Part shown: positions 41,339 through 52,971 of the stretch, in pieces
Layout of the letters: each line of letters starts with the position of its first letter
How positions within the stretch are numbered: the first letter of the stretch is position 1
Assembly (NCBI GenBank): GCA_922989275.2
Contig: OV277868.1
Coordinates: forward strand, 77,428,216 to 77,492,215
Reading direction: 5' to 3'
From: Gari tellinella
Taxonomy: Eukaryota > Mollusca > Bivalvia > Cardiida > Psammobiidae
DNA length: 64,000 bases
Position numbers and translations under genes: made by a program
Notes under the pieces: generated by a model
Databases searched by the model: none
What the model was told of the DNA's origin: nothing
The model's input: only the letters and a program-made list of their open reading frames with translations

Positions 41339-43075
41339 TAGTATACCGCACTTCTAATTTGGATCAAAACAGTTATCGAACGTAAAATTCTAATGGTCGT
41401 CTCGAGAGTACATGTATCTCTCTTTGAATTACTTAATACATGTAGCTGTGATCGTACTTACAAAAGTATCGGGAACAATTTTAAAAGTGGAAATTTTATC
41501 AAAATCAATAATAGAATAACCTCTAATTCATCTTTCTAAATCAAATATACGTAGATTCTATATAGATCCAACATCTATACTTAACTTTGTTTGAAATTTG
41601 ATAAAGTCTTAATCTACAGTAAACTAGATCTATCAACTTCGCAACGTGTTTATATGGATCTAGTAAAACCTGATCTGACGCATAGCATCCAGGTCATTTC
41701 GTACGTTTCTCCATTTGGTTTTCTAACTTGAGTAAAATGTAAAGAGATGATTTCCTGAATGTTACGGTTTTCCCAGCAAATTTATTGATATTAGATTCTA
41801 CTTCTTGAAATTATGAAGATCTAAGCACTGGAATTTTTATATTTCTTTCGTCTTCATTGAACCCTTTTTTATCTATGATTTCTTGAGTTTTCGTGTTCGA
41901 CAGACCCGCAAATCTGCCATTGGAACTCAATAGTAAATCTAAAGATTTGTGGAAGCCGGGCGTGTATTTTCGAGTTACGAAATGTTCATTGATTACCTCC
42001 CTTTAATAAAATTTTGCATCGGTAGTAACCAGTAAGCTTCCCTGTGTATACTTAAATCTACACTTTCCGTATTATGAAAATAATGATGTAAAATTGATTT
42101 TTAAAATCTAGTGTATGATCTTTGATTAAATCGCAAACAATCAAAGCTAATATTTTGTAAATGATAACATTTATAAGACTAAAACAGATAAAGTCTTACA
42201 GTCACAATTAATCTCTATGAGTCTTAGATTTATCATAGATAAATTTCAAAATAGATCTACACTTCACATTTAAGTTACAAGGAATCGGACATAATATCAA
42301 AAAGGATAATATTAGCTTAAGTCACGTTAACACTTCCTAAAGCAGTTATTTCAAATTTCATAACGCAGTCATCATATGACGCAACCGCGCTTAGCAGCGA
42401 GCACTATCTATATAATATAATCGTATAATAGTGACCGCTAGCTTGTACAAAGATAAAGAAGGAGCGTACGTAGGTAAGGTATACTATAGTTATATAGTGA
42501 AACGTCAAACACCTTCTCTGAAACTAATATGACCAGAGTTGATACTTGGTATGGTGAAAGTTCTAGAAGAACTTTACCAATATATTCAAGCGGCCCATTG
42601 CATATCTAGGTCACAGGAGCTAAAAATATTTTTTTCAATGAAACCTTCAAAAAATCTTCCTGTCATAATAGTCACCACAGTACCCTGAGCTTAGGTATTT
42701 GGCACACAGCATCATCTACTCAGCAATAGGCACTGTCATATTGTCAAAATTTCTCAGCTTTTCAAGATATTTACATTTACGTCAACGGTTCCAGGTGAGC
42801 GATTTAGGGCCGTATACGGCTCTTGTTTAAAATTGGCATTATAAAATAAGAAATTTTTGATAATGTTTACTTTTTCATTATTGCGACAAACCGAGCAAAC
42901 AATGTTTTAAGGTTATAGATTCATAATGCGAAAACCTGAACACCGTTTCCGCATATTCTGTAATATGCCCGGCACAATCTTACTACACGAACATTGAAAC
43001 TTCATGTACATACCGATGTTCGATGTTTTCTATTATGGCTCTAAAACCTTAATAAAGAAATGACCAGTTAAAGAA

Positions 43076-43332
43076 GAGCCATTTACCATTTACTCCATAG
43101 CCAATTTCTATTTATGAAGACTAGTGACTATGGAAAGAAGGTTGAAAGTAAAGCAGATGCCCCTTATGATACATGCTGCTTTACTTTAAGCTTGCTTTAA
43201 GCTGTCATCTGCTAGAACATAGAATTATTTCTTATGATACATATTCATGACTGTGTGAATTGTACCAATTTTCTTCATTAGGAGGAATTAGTTAACAGAG
43301 TTAAACGGCATATCTAGGGAGTAAATGGTTAA
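43076..43332 (-). mobile_element. MITE family I
   Basis: Degenerate left end near ACCATTTACTCCATAGCC, right end GGGAGTAAATGGTTAA, hairpin GGTTGAAAGTAAAGCAGATG / CATGCTGCTTTACTTTAAGC. Confidence 0.65.
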
Positions 43333-44287
43333 CATAAAAGGCACTGCAAAACCATAGTGCTCATTGCTCTATTCCAATATTTCGACCTCCAAGGACATTT
43401 TGCAAAGAAAATTATGTCCGACATGATTTTCTTTGAAAAAGACATTTAGAGGTCGAACTGTCAGAAAAGAGCATCGTTATAATTTTAAACTAATTTAATT
43501 CCCCATTTCGAATATTGCTATATCTGTTTTTAAAGGCACTGCAGATAAAACTTTTAAATGACGTTAATCCTTTGTATTTCAATTATATTATGAAACACCA
43601 TCTACCTTTGAACATCGTAAAACTTTTCAGTTCTTATTAAAGCTTAGGATTGCTATGACAAACAGTGCAGCCACTGATCAGAATGCTCTTATATGAGCTA
43701 TCTGAGCTGGGGCTACATTGTTTGCTTTGTACTGATCCATCAGTATCCAGCTTACAATAAGTTACACATAAGCAATACTTGTAATTCAAAGACATACATG
43801 TATAAGTCAGTACCTCCTTGACATTATAATCAGCAATGCCTAGAAATCGGACATGTAATATGGGCAAAGTCTATTCGCAGGCAAAGGGATAAAGTAAAAT
43901 CAAAGACCACCCTATAAGTATTTTGTAAAGTACGAGTATAATGAAAGGTCAACTTCATGTATTGATTCTAATCTGTTGTTCAGAATTTAGATGACCACAT
44001 GGCAAAGTGACCCACAGAAAGTGTTTCTGCATAATAATTCGAATATGCAAAGTAGCAGAGGTCAATTTGTAAGGAAAAAAAATAATGAATCCTTCGTAGA
44101 TTGGATCAGAAGGTAATATCTTTTTAAAAGTTAATTGAGGCTGAGGCCGCTGAGCTTGTCGATATATTTGCATTGTTGCCATAATTATACAGTTTTGTAT
44201 GAGAAGGATGTTATACATATAATTGTGCATTTCTAACATTCCTGAAAGATCTTAGTCGCTTTTCACCTAAACCCCATCCTATAAATC

Positions 44288-44526
44288 AGGGCTGCCATTT
44301 CTTCGGATTTCTTCCGAAATCTTCTGATTTGTATCCTAGCAGATGGTAGTTTTAAACAGACTGGAAGTAAAGCAAAAAGCGCCTAAATGTGCATTCTGCT
44401 TTACTTTCAATATCGGTTTTAAGTTTCCTTGTGTTTAGATAATGACTATAGAGTAAAATCGCGTTTGAAAAATAGAAAAATTGGGAAATCTTAGGAATTT
44501 TCATGATCACGTTATAGCAACCCTGC
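44288..44526. mobile_element. MITE family H
   Basis: CAGGGCTGCCATTTCTTCGG to TCACGTTATAGCAACCCTG. The hairpin GGAAGTAAAGCAAAAAGCGC / GTGCATTCTGCTTTACTTTC is the same cassette as in I. CAGGG ends suggest a hAT-like family. Confidence 0.65.
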
Positions 44527-45604
44527 ATAACTAGTCACCAAGATAATTCTGAAAATGTCCCTTGCAGAAATTTAGTTTACGATTATGTAAAGTGTCTTCC
44601 TCTTTTGTTTGTTGTAGGAATGTGTCAGTTGTAAGAATTAAACATTTCAGTCAATTCCCACTACAAATAGCAACATACCCTGTCCAGATGATGTATTTGC
44701 CAGTCCTACAATATTCATACAATAAAAAATCAGTGAAGACTTTGGTCAAATGTCATTTACAGCAGCACATCGACATTGTGCGAGTTTGGAGCTGTGCTTC
44801 TTGGAATTATCAACTGTCAGGGCTGCCATAATATCCGGATTTTTCTTAATTTCTAAGTGCTACGGAGCTGCGAAATGTTTCCGAAATGATCGGCTTTTAT
44901 TGACAATCTACGTTTTTATATCAAGGTCAGGACTGTAAATGGTGTGGTATATTGTTTTTCAAAGATGTCTTTGAACACAAACGCACGTGAATAAAGAGTT
45001 TAAACCCATAACCCCATAGCCTGATTCTAGTTTTGAAAATAGAGCCACTTAAAGTAGGTGGACAATAAAGCAGCCTGCTTTAAGCTACCATCTGCTAGAA
45101 TATAGAAAATAGTTCTTACAATACATATAATCATATTCATCACTGTATAAAATTAAAATTTGAACGAGTGCGTGTTTTTAAGTGGTCAAGTGTGTTCAAA
45201 ACTAGAAGCAGACTATATTGAGCACATTCTGCTTTTCTTTCAACCTGCTGTAAGTTGTCACGAGGTTGAAACTGCATGCAAACCTAATAACTTCATTTAT
45301 CAATCTTTCAACTAAATAGACACACACTTCATACAGTTATAACTTTGTAAGTCGGACAGACACAAAACATGCACTTTATTAAACACGTGACTGTTTAATG
45401 CAGAGCAAAAGTGATACAGATAGACCTTAAGACAGCGTTCTGCATTTCTTTTGTCCTGCACCAAAATACACACATGTCCATTATTGTCTTTATAAATGCA
45501 CTTCTTTTTGAGAACCGATGGACACAGGTTTGACTGTAGGATTTTTATAGATGTTTTAACTATCCAATCCGCACATTACTGTTGTGTTTTAAGAGAGTTG
45601 ACTT

Positions 45605-47396
45605 CTGATTTCGACAATATTTCTAAATGTTATGTTTGAGAAATTTCGAGTGTCGAATTTCTACAATAGTTCGACTTTTCCCGGCCCGGCAAATTGTCGA
45701 ACGTCGAAATTCGACATAAGTTCGACTTACTGAATATGTTATAGAAATGTTGAATGTCGAACGTTGAATTTCGACAATATTTCGAATTTTTCCCGGCCCG
45801 GCAAATTGTCGAACGTCGAAATTCGACATAAGTTCTACATAGTGAATGTGCTTCAGAAATGTTGAAAGTCGCACGTCGAATTACGACAATATGTCGTCTT
45901 TTGCATCCCAGCAAATGGTCGAACGTCGAATTTCGACAATTTGTTGACATTTTGGTAAAAGGACAATGTCGAACGTCGAAATTCGACAATATTCGACCAA
46001 TTTCCTGTCTGGCAATTAGTCGAATGTCGAAATTCGACATGAATTCGACACTTTAACGTCTTTGTTGAAATGTCGAATGTCGAAATTCGACAATATTTCA
46101 ATTTTGCCAGGCCCGGAAAATTGTCGAATGTCGAAATTCGACATAAATTCGACATAGTGAATGTGTTTAAGAAACGTTGAAAGTCGAACGTCGAATTTCG
46201 ACAAATGTTCGACATTTTGGTAAAAGGACAATGTCGAACGTCGAAATTCGACAATATTTCGACTATTTTCTCTGTCTGGCAATTTGTCGAATGTCGAATT
46301 TCGACATAAATTCGACACTTTAACGGCTTTGTTGAAATGTCGAATGTCGAAATTCGACATCAGTTCGACAAAGTAATGTGTTTAAGAAGTTTTGAATGTC
46401 GAACGTCGAATTTCGACAATATTTCGACTTTTTCCCTTACTTGCAGTTTGTCGAACGTCGAAATTCGACCCTAATTCGACAATTTGCCGACTTTGTATAA
46501 ATGTCGAACGTCGAAATTCGACATCAGTTCGACAAAGTAATGTGTTTAAAAAGTTTTGACTGTCGAACGTCGAATTTCGACAATATTTCGACTTTTCCCT
46601 TACTTGCAGTTTGTCGAACGTCGAAATTCAACCCTAGTTCGACAATTTGCCGACTTTGTATAAATGTCGAACGTCGAAATTCGACATCAGTTCGACAAAG
46701 TAATGTACTTAAGAAGTTTTGAATGTCGAACGTCGAATTTCGACAATATTTCGACTTTTTCCCTTACTTGCAGTTTGTCGAACGTCGAAATTCGACCCTA
46801 ATTCGACAATTTGCCGACTTTGTATAAATGTCGAACGTCGAAATTCGACATCAGTTCGACAAAGTAATGTGTTTCAGAAGTTTTGAATGTCGAACGTCGA
46901 ATTTCGACAATATTTCGACTTTTCTCTTACTTGCAGTTTGTCGAACGTCGAAATTCAACCCTAGTTCGACAATTTGCCGACTTTGTATAAATGTCGAACG
47001 TCGAAATTCGACATCAGCTCGACAAAGTAATGTGTTTAAGAAGTTTTGAATGTCGAACGTCGAATTTCGACAATATTTCGACTTTTCCCTTACTTGCAGT
47101 TTGTCGAACGTCGAAATTCAACCCTAGTTCGACAATTTCCCGACTTTGTATAAATGTCGAACGTCGAAATTCGACATCAGTTCGACAAAGTAATGTGTTT
47201 TAAAAATGTTGAATGTCGAAAGTCGAATTTCGACAATATTTCTACATTATGGCAAAGTTGACTTGTCGATCGGCAAAATTTGTTACATTATGTGAAAGCT
47301 TAAATGTCGAAAGTCGAAATTCGACAGCTGTTCGACCTTTCATTTGTGAAAGGTCGAATGTCGAATTGTCGAATGTCGTGCAAACTTCACACACCT
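45605..47396 (-). repeat. Right arm: TCGA-palindrome array
   Basis: Inverted relative to the left arm. Outer units of about 164 bp (46340-47200) contain GACATCAGTTCGACAAAGTA, TTTCCCTTACTTGCAGTTTG and CCGACTTTGTATAAATGTCG. Inner units (45605-46330) are more varied, with TTTTCCCGGCCCGGCAAATT. About 240 bp longer than the left arm. Confidence 0.85.
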
Positions 47397-47561
47397 TGTC
47401 ATTTTCTAAACTTTATTGCGATATGTTAAGCTACGGTTTCGTACAAACTCTGTATCGATGTTTAATGAAGGATTTTTAATACCTTGCTACGTCATAATTC
47501 AGTAATCTACTTTTCTCTCGTCAATTGATGTAACCATCGTTTACCATATAATTACCACTTA

Positions 47562-47811
47562 TACAGTGGAGAATCTGTTATTCTTTCCCAATAAACGCGT
47601 TTACGCTAAAACTATTATTTGCAGTGCAAACAGTTTGGATCCAGATCAGACGCCGGGTAACCCGGCGTCTGATCAGGCTCCTAACTGTTTGCCACCAAGA
47701 TAAACAAGAATTGTCAGAATTGTCCAAAAGTTGTACTTTTCTACGTTTTAGTGTTTTGCGTTTGCGTACGTTTGCGCTTAAACGGGAAAGAATAACAAAT
47801 TCTCCACTGTA
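47562..47811 (-). mobile_element. MITE family A (TA)
   Basis: Complete copy, TACAGTGGAGAATCTG to CAAATTCTCCACTGTA, with a nearly perfect hairpin. Confidence 0.9.
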
Positions 47812-48147
47812 GCAGGCTAGCGGTGAAATCGTAAAAACGTTTTCAAATAATTTTGATCCTGATGAGACGCCGCGAAACGTAGGGTCTTAGAATTTATACA
47901 GTTCGATACTCTGGTCCTATTTTTGAAAAGAAAATTTGGAAAATATAGTAGCAAACGACAATAATTGTGCAGACAAAATAATACCAAGCACGCAAAGAGT
48001 TACGAAGATGACACCACGACAGGTAAGTTAAACCATAGCGACAAAAATAAACCAAAAATCTTGACCTTTTTCAAAATCGGCTTTAAAAAACATTAAAATT
48101 TTAAACTTTAATAATATGATGATACATGTATCTTCATATATACGATG
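47812..48147. repeat. Spacer with F-like remnant
   Basis: ATTTTGATCCTGATGAGACG (47852) and AGCAAACGACAATAATTG (47949) are F/F2 remnants. No gene. Confidence 0.45.
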
Positions 48148-48334
48148 TACAGTAAAGTCTCTTTATTAAGCCCACTAAAACAGAGGCAAATTGTTTATAT
48201 AAAAGACAGAGGACAGTTTCAAGATGAAAGTTATGTGACAGTAAAACAGAAAGCTCTTTTATGAGCCAACAGTCAGTCGTAAACATCAAATAAATAACAG
48301 AATTTAATTGTCGTAATAGATAGCTTTAATTGTA
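48148..48334. mobile_element. Family C, degenerate
   Basis: TACAGTAAAGTCTCTTTATT to TTGTCGTAATAGATAGCTTT. Only one hairpin arm, AGTAAAACAGAAAGCTC, is clear. Confidence 0.6.
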
Positions 48335-48610
48335 TATAGCGAAACCCCGAGAATTCAAACTCGTTTCAGTCGATCCATGTTATATTTAGGTAAAATTTTA
48401 CAATTGGAACGCCATAACACTCCAAATTGTTTGCCACGCAGACTAGAATACTAGTATATATATGACATAGCCAGACACAAGTCAATTTTCTATGTTTTAT
48501 TGAATTGTGTTTGCTTTTGATTTCCTTTAAGAAAGGCAATGGAAAAAATCTCCCCATACGTAGTATACAAGTAAGTATAATCTAATACACTATACATGTG
48601 ACAAACAATA
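48335..48610. other. Unassigned spacer
   Basis: ACACTCCAAATTGTTTGCCA near 48419 is a hairpin-arm remnant. No gene. Confidence 0.4.
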
Positions 48611-48808
48611 GTCCAGATAAAGTTATTATTTCAAAAGTAAAATCTCTTTTTTCAGTATCAAACCCTTTGGTGTCGCTACATGTACCCGAAAGAATCGTCT
48701 CTTCGAGACAATTCTATTGAGTAGTAACACCATGGGGTTTTGTGCTAGTATGAGGGAGAAAATGCAGGATTTGTTCAGTTCACTACCTCACACCTGAAGC
48801 CCTGATAA
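48611..48808 (+). mobile_element. MITE family J
   Basis: AGTCCAGATAAAGTTATTAT to CACCTGAAGCCCTG, with hairpin AGAATCGTCTCTTCGAGACA ... ATTCTATTGAGTAGTAAC. Confidence 0.7.
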
Positions 48809-49225
48809 AACATTAGTTATTCCCAGTCTGGTCCGAATAAAGCAGTTGTGTCATGTCATACATGGATTTAATTTGACTTTTTATCAGTGCAAAGATCACA
48901 CAAACGGTGAAATTTACTGTCGACGACAACTTTGATACAAACGATGATAATTCAGCATGATAAACGATTTAAATGGTGAAGATTGACTGTCTGACATTTT
49001 GGTAAACATGTAGATCTACTGTCAACCTTGTATTCAGCCACGACTCAGGGACAGTCCAAAACAACGTGTACATGTGTGGTAAAGGTCTCATGTAAAGTGC
49101 CAGGCTATAAAATGGACGAACGAACGGGCGGTCGAATTGACGTACGGACAAGGGAAAACAGTACCCCCACCCGTCTAATCGTCTCGAAAGCTTAAACTGG
49201 TACATGTAGCTTTTTTTTGAGTAAC
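48809..49225. other. Unassigned non-coding stretch
   Basis: No gene. Short GGACGAACGAACGGGC simple sequence lies near 49115. Confidence 0.4.
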
Positions 49226-49815
49226 ACGTGCATAATCTGATCAGACGCCAGATTACCTGGTGTCAGATCTGGCGCGTAACTGTTTGCACTGTGCATAGAC
49301 TTTATTTGGGGAAAATGTAACCTCCACTGTACCAACATCACTGAGTTTTATAAGTGCACATTTATGTACTGTAACCTAGGTTATACTTTTATTCGTTTAA
49401 AGGCCATTATTCATGTGACTAGACGGGATTCAGCTTATTGACGAAACTCCATGAGGCGTGAGAAACATAGATGTTCTAAATAAAGAATACACAAATACAG
49501 TGCAGTGTTGCGTGGAATAGAAACAGACGCACTAAACTGATAAAAGTTTTAAATTGTCGCCAAACATGGCGAGACTGACAAGCTTACATTTAGGTTGATG
49601 GATTCGGAAAACTTCGATCATTTCCGACAAGTTTGTCGGCAATAACCGAACTTATTCGAATAATTTGTAGAAAATGACAACTTTTTGAAATTGTAAACAT
49701 TGGTTTTAATCTAAATCGGAAACAATTTGGAACCAGATCAGACGCCGGGGTTCAGTAGACATGAAGTATTAGAGCATAAACGCGTTTATTGGGACAAAAC
49801 GTCTTCTTCACAGTA
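49226..49815. repeat. Two truncated family A copies and spacer
   Basis: The first (49226-49340) keeps AATCTGATCAGACGCCAG and AACCTCCACTGTA. The second (49725-49815) keeps AATTTGGAACCAGATCAGAC and AAACGCGTTTATTGGGAC. The sequence between them is unassigned. Confidence 0.5.
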
Positions 49816-50019
49816 ACATATATAGTCTCCACACTATTTCATCAATATTTGTGGCTTTTCAATGATTAAGATACCGGTTGATTGGTGATACCAGCTCTGT
49901 AAATTATTAATGAAACCTCCTAACTAGTATAATTGTAAACATCCATTTTAAATGTACGGACACATAAATAGTTTAATTAGTGCCGCTGTGTATACATGTA
50001 TCCAATTAGTAACGTCCTT

Positions 50020-50135
50020 GCTAGAAATAAACAATCGCTGGTTTCAATATTTTCAAATGGCGTGGCGTAATGTACATGTAGAAATAAACAATTGCTGGTT
50101 TCAATATTTTCAAATGGCGTGGCGTAATGTACATT
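50020..50135 (+). repeat. Tandem duplication of about 57 bp
   Basis: AGAAATAAACAATCGCTGGT ... TTCAAATGGCGTGGCGTAAT is followed directly by a copy differing at one base (ACAATTGC). Open frames across it are incidental. Confidence 0.85.
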
Positions 50136-50190
50136 AGAGTACAGTAAAACCTCTCTATTACGACCACTAAAACGAAGGCAACTAGATTGT

Positions 50191-50440
50191 TTAACCCTTT
50201 GAACCCTAGTCCCGCATATAGGCGTCTTTTCAAACAGAGTACATGTGAATAGTACACTTGTCCTGTGCAAACAGTGAAGGCCCAGATCAGAGGGCTCCGC
50301 AAGGAGCCCTCTGATCAGGGTCTTCATTGTTTGTCAGTAATGCCAAAATTGACAAAAACAACCCTCAAAAGCCAGAAATGAACTAGACAAAAATTGAAAC
50401 TGGAATTGTCCATTTAAAGTTTCAGGGAGGAAAGAGTTAA
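50191..50440 (-). mobile_element. MITE family E nested in C
   Basis: TTAACCCTTTGAACCC to GGAGGAAAGAGTTAA, hairpin GAGGGCTCCGCAAGGAGCCC. TTAA is present on both sides. Confidence 0.88.
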
Positions 50441-50487
50441 AAGTCAGGTGAAAGCTTAAAGCAAGGTGACAGTAAGTTTTGTGGTCG

Positions 50488-50737
50488 TACAGTGGAGAAT
50501 CTGTTATTCTTTCCCGTTTAAACGCAAACGTACGCAAACGCAAAGCACTAAAACGTAGAAAAGAACAACTTTTGGACAATTCTGATAATTCTTGTTTATC
50601 TTGGTGGCAAACAGTTTGGAGCCTGATCAGACGCCGGGTTACCCGGCGTCTGATCTGGCTCCAAACTGTTTGTATTGGAAATAATAGTTTTAGCGTAAAC
50701 GCGTTTATTGGGAAAGAATAACAGATTCTCCACTGTA
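50488..50737 (+). mobile_element. MITE family A nested in the end of C
   Basis: Flanks read GTGGTCG-TA and TA-ATAGAGAGG. Joining them with one TA recreates the normal C end, GGTCGTAATAGAGAGG. Confidence 0.92.
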
Positions 50738-50756
50738 ATAGAGAGGTTTTACTGTA

Positions 50757-51325
50757 GATGTTATATTTTCCAATTTTATTGCAAACGTAATTTCAACAGA
50801 GGTGAACATAAGTGGTTATTGAAATGTTTTGACGATGCTTGAAAATCTGAGTTGCAAACAAGCTGGAGCTACTGGGCTGGGCTGAGTAATAAACTAAAAG
50901 GTCAAGGTTACTAAACTGAACTGATTCAACATTTTCTCAATTATTTCAGCATCAATCTCTATGGTGTTACTACTCATTAGAATCGTCTCGATAAGACGAT
51001 TCGGCTAGAGTTTACAATTAGTCCGCAACCAAAACCTAGGGTTAGGAACTTAGGGTTAGGGTAAACTTTAGAATCTGTCCGCAGGTCTTTTTGGTATTTT
51101 CGTAGAAATTAACCGGCCATCTCTTGTGACAACAACCTGGCCATTTATTGTAACATTAATCTGGCCATTTCTTGTGACATTAACCTGACCATAAAAATGA
51201 CATTTTTGGTGGCGGAATAATTGTAAAATTGCTCCGACGATTCTAATGAGTAGTGACACCTTAGGGTTTAAAGCAGAAATAAAGATTTTAGTTTCTGAAA
51301 TACTCCCCGATTCTTGATGCCGTGA
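50757..51325 (+). mobile_element. MITE family J with an insertion in its hairpin
   Basis: Left part GTTACTACTCATTAGAATCG and right part GACGATTCTAATGAGTAGTG with CTGAAATACTCCCC are J. The listed start is uncertain (recognisable from about 50920). A 233-bp element splits the right hairpin arm. Confidence 0.75.
51003..51235. mobile_element. hAT-like MITE with 8-bp duplication
   Basis: GACGATTC flanks it on both sides (50995-51002, 51236-51243). Imperfect inverted ends share TTTACAATTA and TCCGC. Inside lie two TTAGGGTTAGG-like runs near 51035-51060 and three diverged units of AACCTGGCCATTTATTGTAA. Confidence 0.75.
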
Positions 51326-51378
51326 TAACAAACTCAAAACTGTTTCCAATGGAATTGCTAGATTTAACACAACCCGTT

Positions 51379-51652
51379 TACTGTGTGCGTTGTTCGGAGG
51401 GAGTCGTGATAGGGAGGTTAAATTGACACTTGGCTTACATTTGCAAACAGCTTGAATCCACGCGGCGTCTAATATGGATTCAAGCTGTTTGTCACTCGTC
51501 ATCATATTTCTTGCTGTCAAAATGTGTAAACTACATGTTATATGTAACTTTGAGGAAAAAATAGCAGACGACAGAGCCAGGATAAACATATCCGTCTTGT
51601 TTAGGGAACACCGGCAAGGGTCGTCGTAAGGACGGCCGTTGTCGGGAGGGAC
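51379..51652 (-). mobile_element. Family D, partial
   Basis: TGCGTTGTTCGGAGGGAGTC through hairpin CAGCTTGAATCCACGCGGCG / ATGGATTCAAGCTG to CGTTGTCGGGAGGGAC. Outer termini missing. A 207-codon open frame across J and D is not a gene. Confidence 0.7.
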
Positions 51653-52109
51653 TACTTCATATGTATATACAAATACTAAGAGTTGATGCATTTGTTAATC
51701 TACATGTTACTTCCGGTTTTTCTACTCATTAATTTGGATTATTGTATGGTTTGAATCGTATGGTATTACTATATGCATGTATACATGTAGTACCAGTTGT
51801 TTTAGAATATATATTGATGTCATAATCGAAATAGAACTCAGGATTTGTCTAAAATATTTATGGAAACACATTCAACGGGTATTGGTCCAAGAACTCCCTT
51901 CTTTTGAATAAAAACTAAAACAAACAATAGGCATGTTCGATACATATTCGCTGTATAAATGTACATATAATTATGCAGTACGTCCATTCAGTTTACATGT
52001 ACGAACGATTATCGAACACCAAGAAATAAGCATATCATTGAACAGAATGTCTCCAGCCAAGCAGCAATCAAAGGGAGCTAATTAACCCTTTCAACACCTG
52101 TATTCAATA
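51653..52109. other. Unassigned non-coding stretch
   Basis: No gene or repeat family recognised. Confidence 0.45.
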
Positions 52110-52320
52110 CCTTTGGCAGGATACAGAAAACCCGGGCGCGATGCCCTACTCTAATTATCGAAAGAGTTCTCTGGTTCTTTTAGATGCGAAGTGTAAAATA
52201 CTCATACATCGGACCTCGGTTTATAAAGTCTCATCCGAAGGACTTGGTCCGGCGGGGGATCGCACTTGCAGCCCCTGGCGTCGTAAGCGGGTGCTTAACC
52301 CCTCGACTACATCCGCCGGT
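52110..52320 (-). mobile_element. tRNA-derived SINE with tRNA head
   Basis: On the minus strand the head (52319 to 52249, 71 nt) starts CCGGCGGATGTAGTCGAGGG and ends CCGCCGG. These give a perfect 7-bp acceptor-like stem. Box A fits TAGTCGAGGGG; box B (GTGCGATCC) is imperfect. The body (GATGAGACTTTATAAACCGA, GAGAACTCTTTCG, GTAGGGCATCG) matches 36100-36292. The 3' part is truncated near 52110. Confidence 0.8.
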
Positions 52321-52747
52321 TGATCGCCATGAATCAAAACTGTTTAGAGTTAGATACTATTAACGTTTATATAAAGAACAACTCCAATGTTCAGAAATCC
52401 AGGCGACATTTTCTGGCTGGTGTAAGCATTCTTCAATGATACCACACAATGGAACCTGAACCAAACACTCAATCAAAACTCGACAAAGACGACCACAGAG
52501 CAAATCCAAACATAGGAAGATCCATAAGCAGCATTTTGTATTACTTTTTGTATTTTTTTCGTTAAGCAATCGTTTGTTTTGGGAAACACCCATGTTGTTA
52601 ATGGACTGACCTAAGAATACAGGTTTACATGCAGACATTATCGACGTGGGAGAGTGCGTGACACTATATTTGACCCCTAACTCAAACACCAAGAGAGAAT
52701 AGATGTTAATAAAACATTAAGTATAATTGCAAATATTGATGTTTGTT
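52321..52747. other. Unassigned non-coding stretch
   Basis: A 110-codon open frame on the minus strand (52360-52692) has no recognised domain and no clear gene context. It could be decayed transposon sequence. Confidence 0.4.
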
Positions 52748-52953
52748 GACTGTAACAGCCCGCGATATCTAGTAGTGTTAATTACAAGTAGTGTTAATTA
52801 CAGGTAGCAGCTTCAAGCACAATGACTGTTTTAAAGCATAAAACTCCTTAAGGAGCGTTCTCTTTTACTTTCATATTGCTTGAAGCAGATACCTGCCTTA
52901 AGCTAAAATAATGTGTCAGTTAATTTGCAGTAATAACAAGGTTTTACTGTACA
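52748..52953. mobile_element. Family C, degenerate
   Basis: The right end ACAAGGTTTTACTGTA and hairpin remnants (AAAACTCCTTAAGGAGCGTT, TATTGCTTGAAGCAG) are visible. The left end is poor and includes a doubled TAGTGTTAATTACA. Confidence 0.55.
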
Positions 52954-52971
52954 CATATAACGCGACGACTA

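Larger units (their letters stand above)
40736..45604. other. Interior of the fold-back element
   Basis: No credible gene. AT-rich DNA carrying a large palindrome (41170-41338), K-derived fragments near 41055-41115 and 42530-42830, family I (43076-43332), an E-like hairpin (43660-43730), H (44288-44530), a truncated H (44819-44900), decayed I pieces (45000-45260) and an L hairpin (45385-45475). Open frames at 43637-43867, 43955-44239 and 44562-44831 show no recognised motifs. Confidence 0.5.
39188..47396. mobile_element. 8.2-kb fold-back element with 9-bp duplication
   Basis: The outer ends are perfect inverts: AGGTGTGTGAAGTTTGCACG at 39188 and CGTGCAAACTTCACACACCT ending 47396. TGTCATTTT is repeated on each side. 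The left arm (to about 40735) and right arm (from about 45605) are inverted arrays of GTCGAACGTCGAAATTCGAC-type palindromes in units of about 164 bp. The 4.9-kb middle has no recognisable transposase. Long repeat-rich arms plus a 9-bp duplication resemble fold-back or Mutator-like elements. That class is inferred, as no protein supports it. Confidence 0.85.
50140..50756. mobile_element. MITE family C carrying both E and A
   Basis: Outer ends are TACAGTAAAACCTCTCTATT and ATAGAGAGGTTTTACTGTA. Between them lie E at 50191-50440 and A at 50488-50737. Part of the C hairpin survives (AAAGCAAGGTGACAGTAAG). Confidence 0.88.

Noticed and set aside
50995..51065. Interstitial telomere
   Set aside because: Only two short TTAGGG-like runs occur and they lie inside a 233-bp insertion with its own duplication.
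51068..51691. 207-codon open frame on the minus strand
   Set aside because: It runs through a hAT-like insert, part of J and part of D, so no single gene could have this structure.
52360..52692. 110-codon minus-strand open frame next to the SINE
   Set aside because: Cysteine- and leucine-rich but without a recognisable motif. Could be decayed transposon coding sequence, but I cannot support a specific call.
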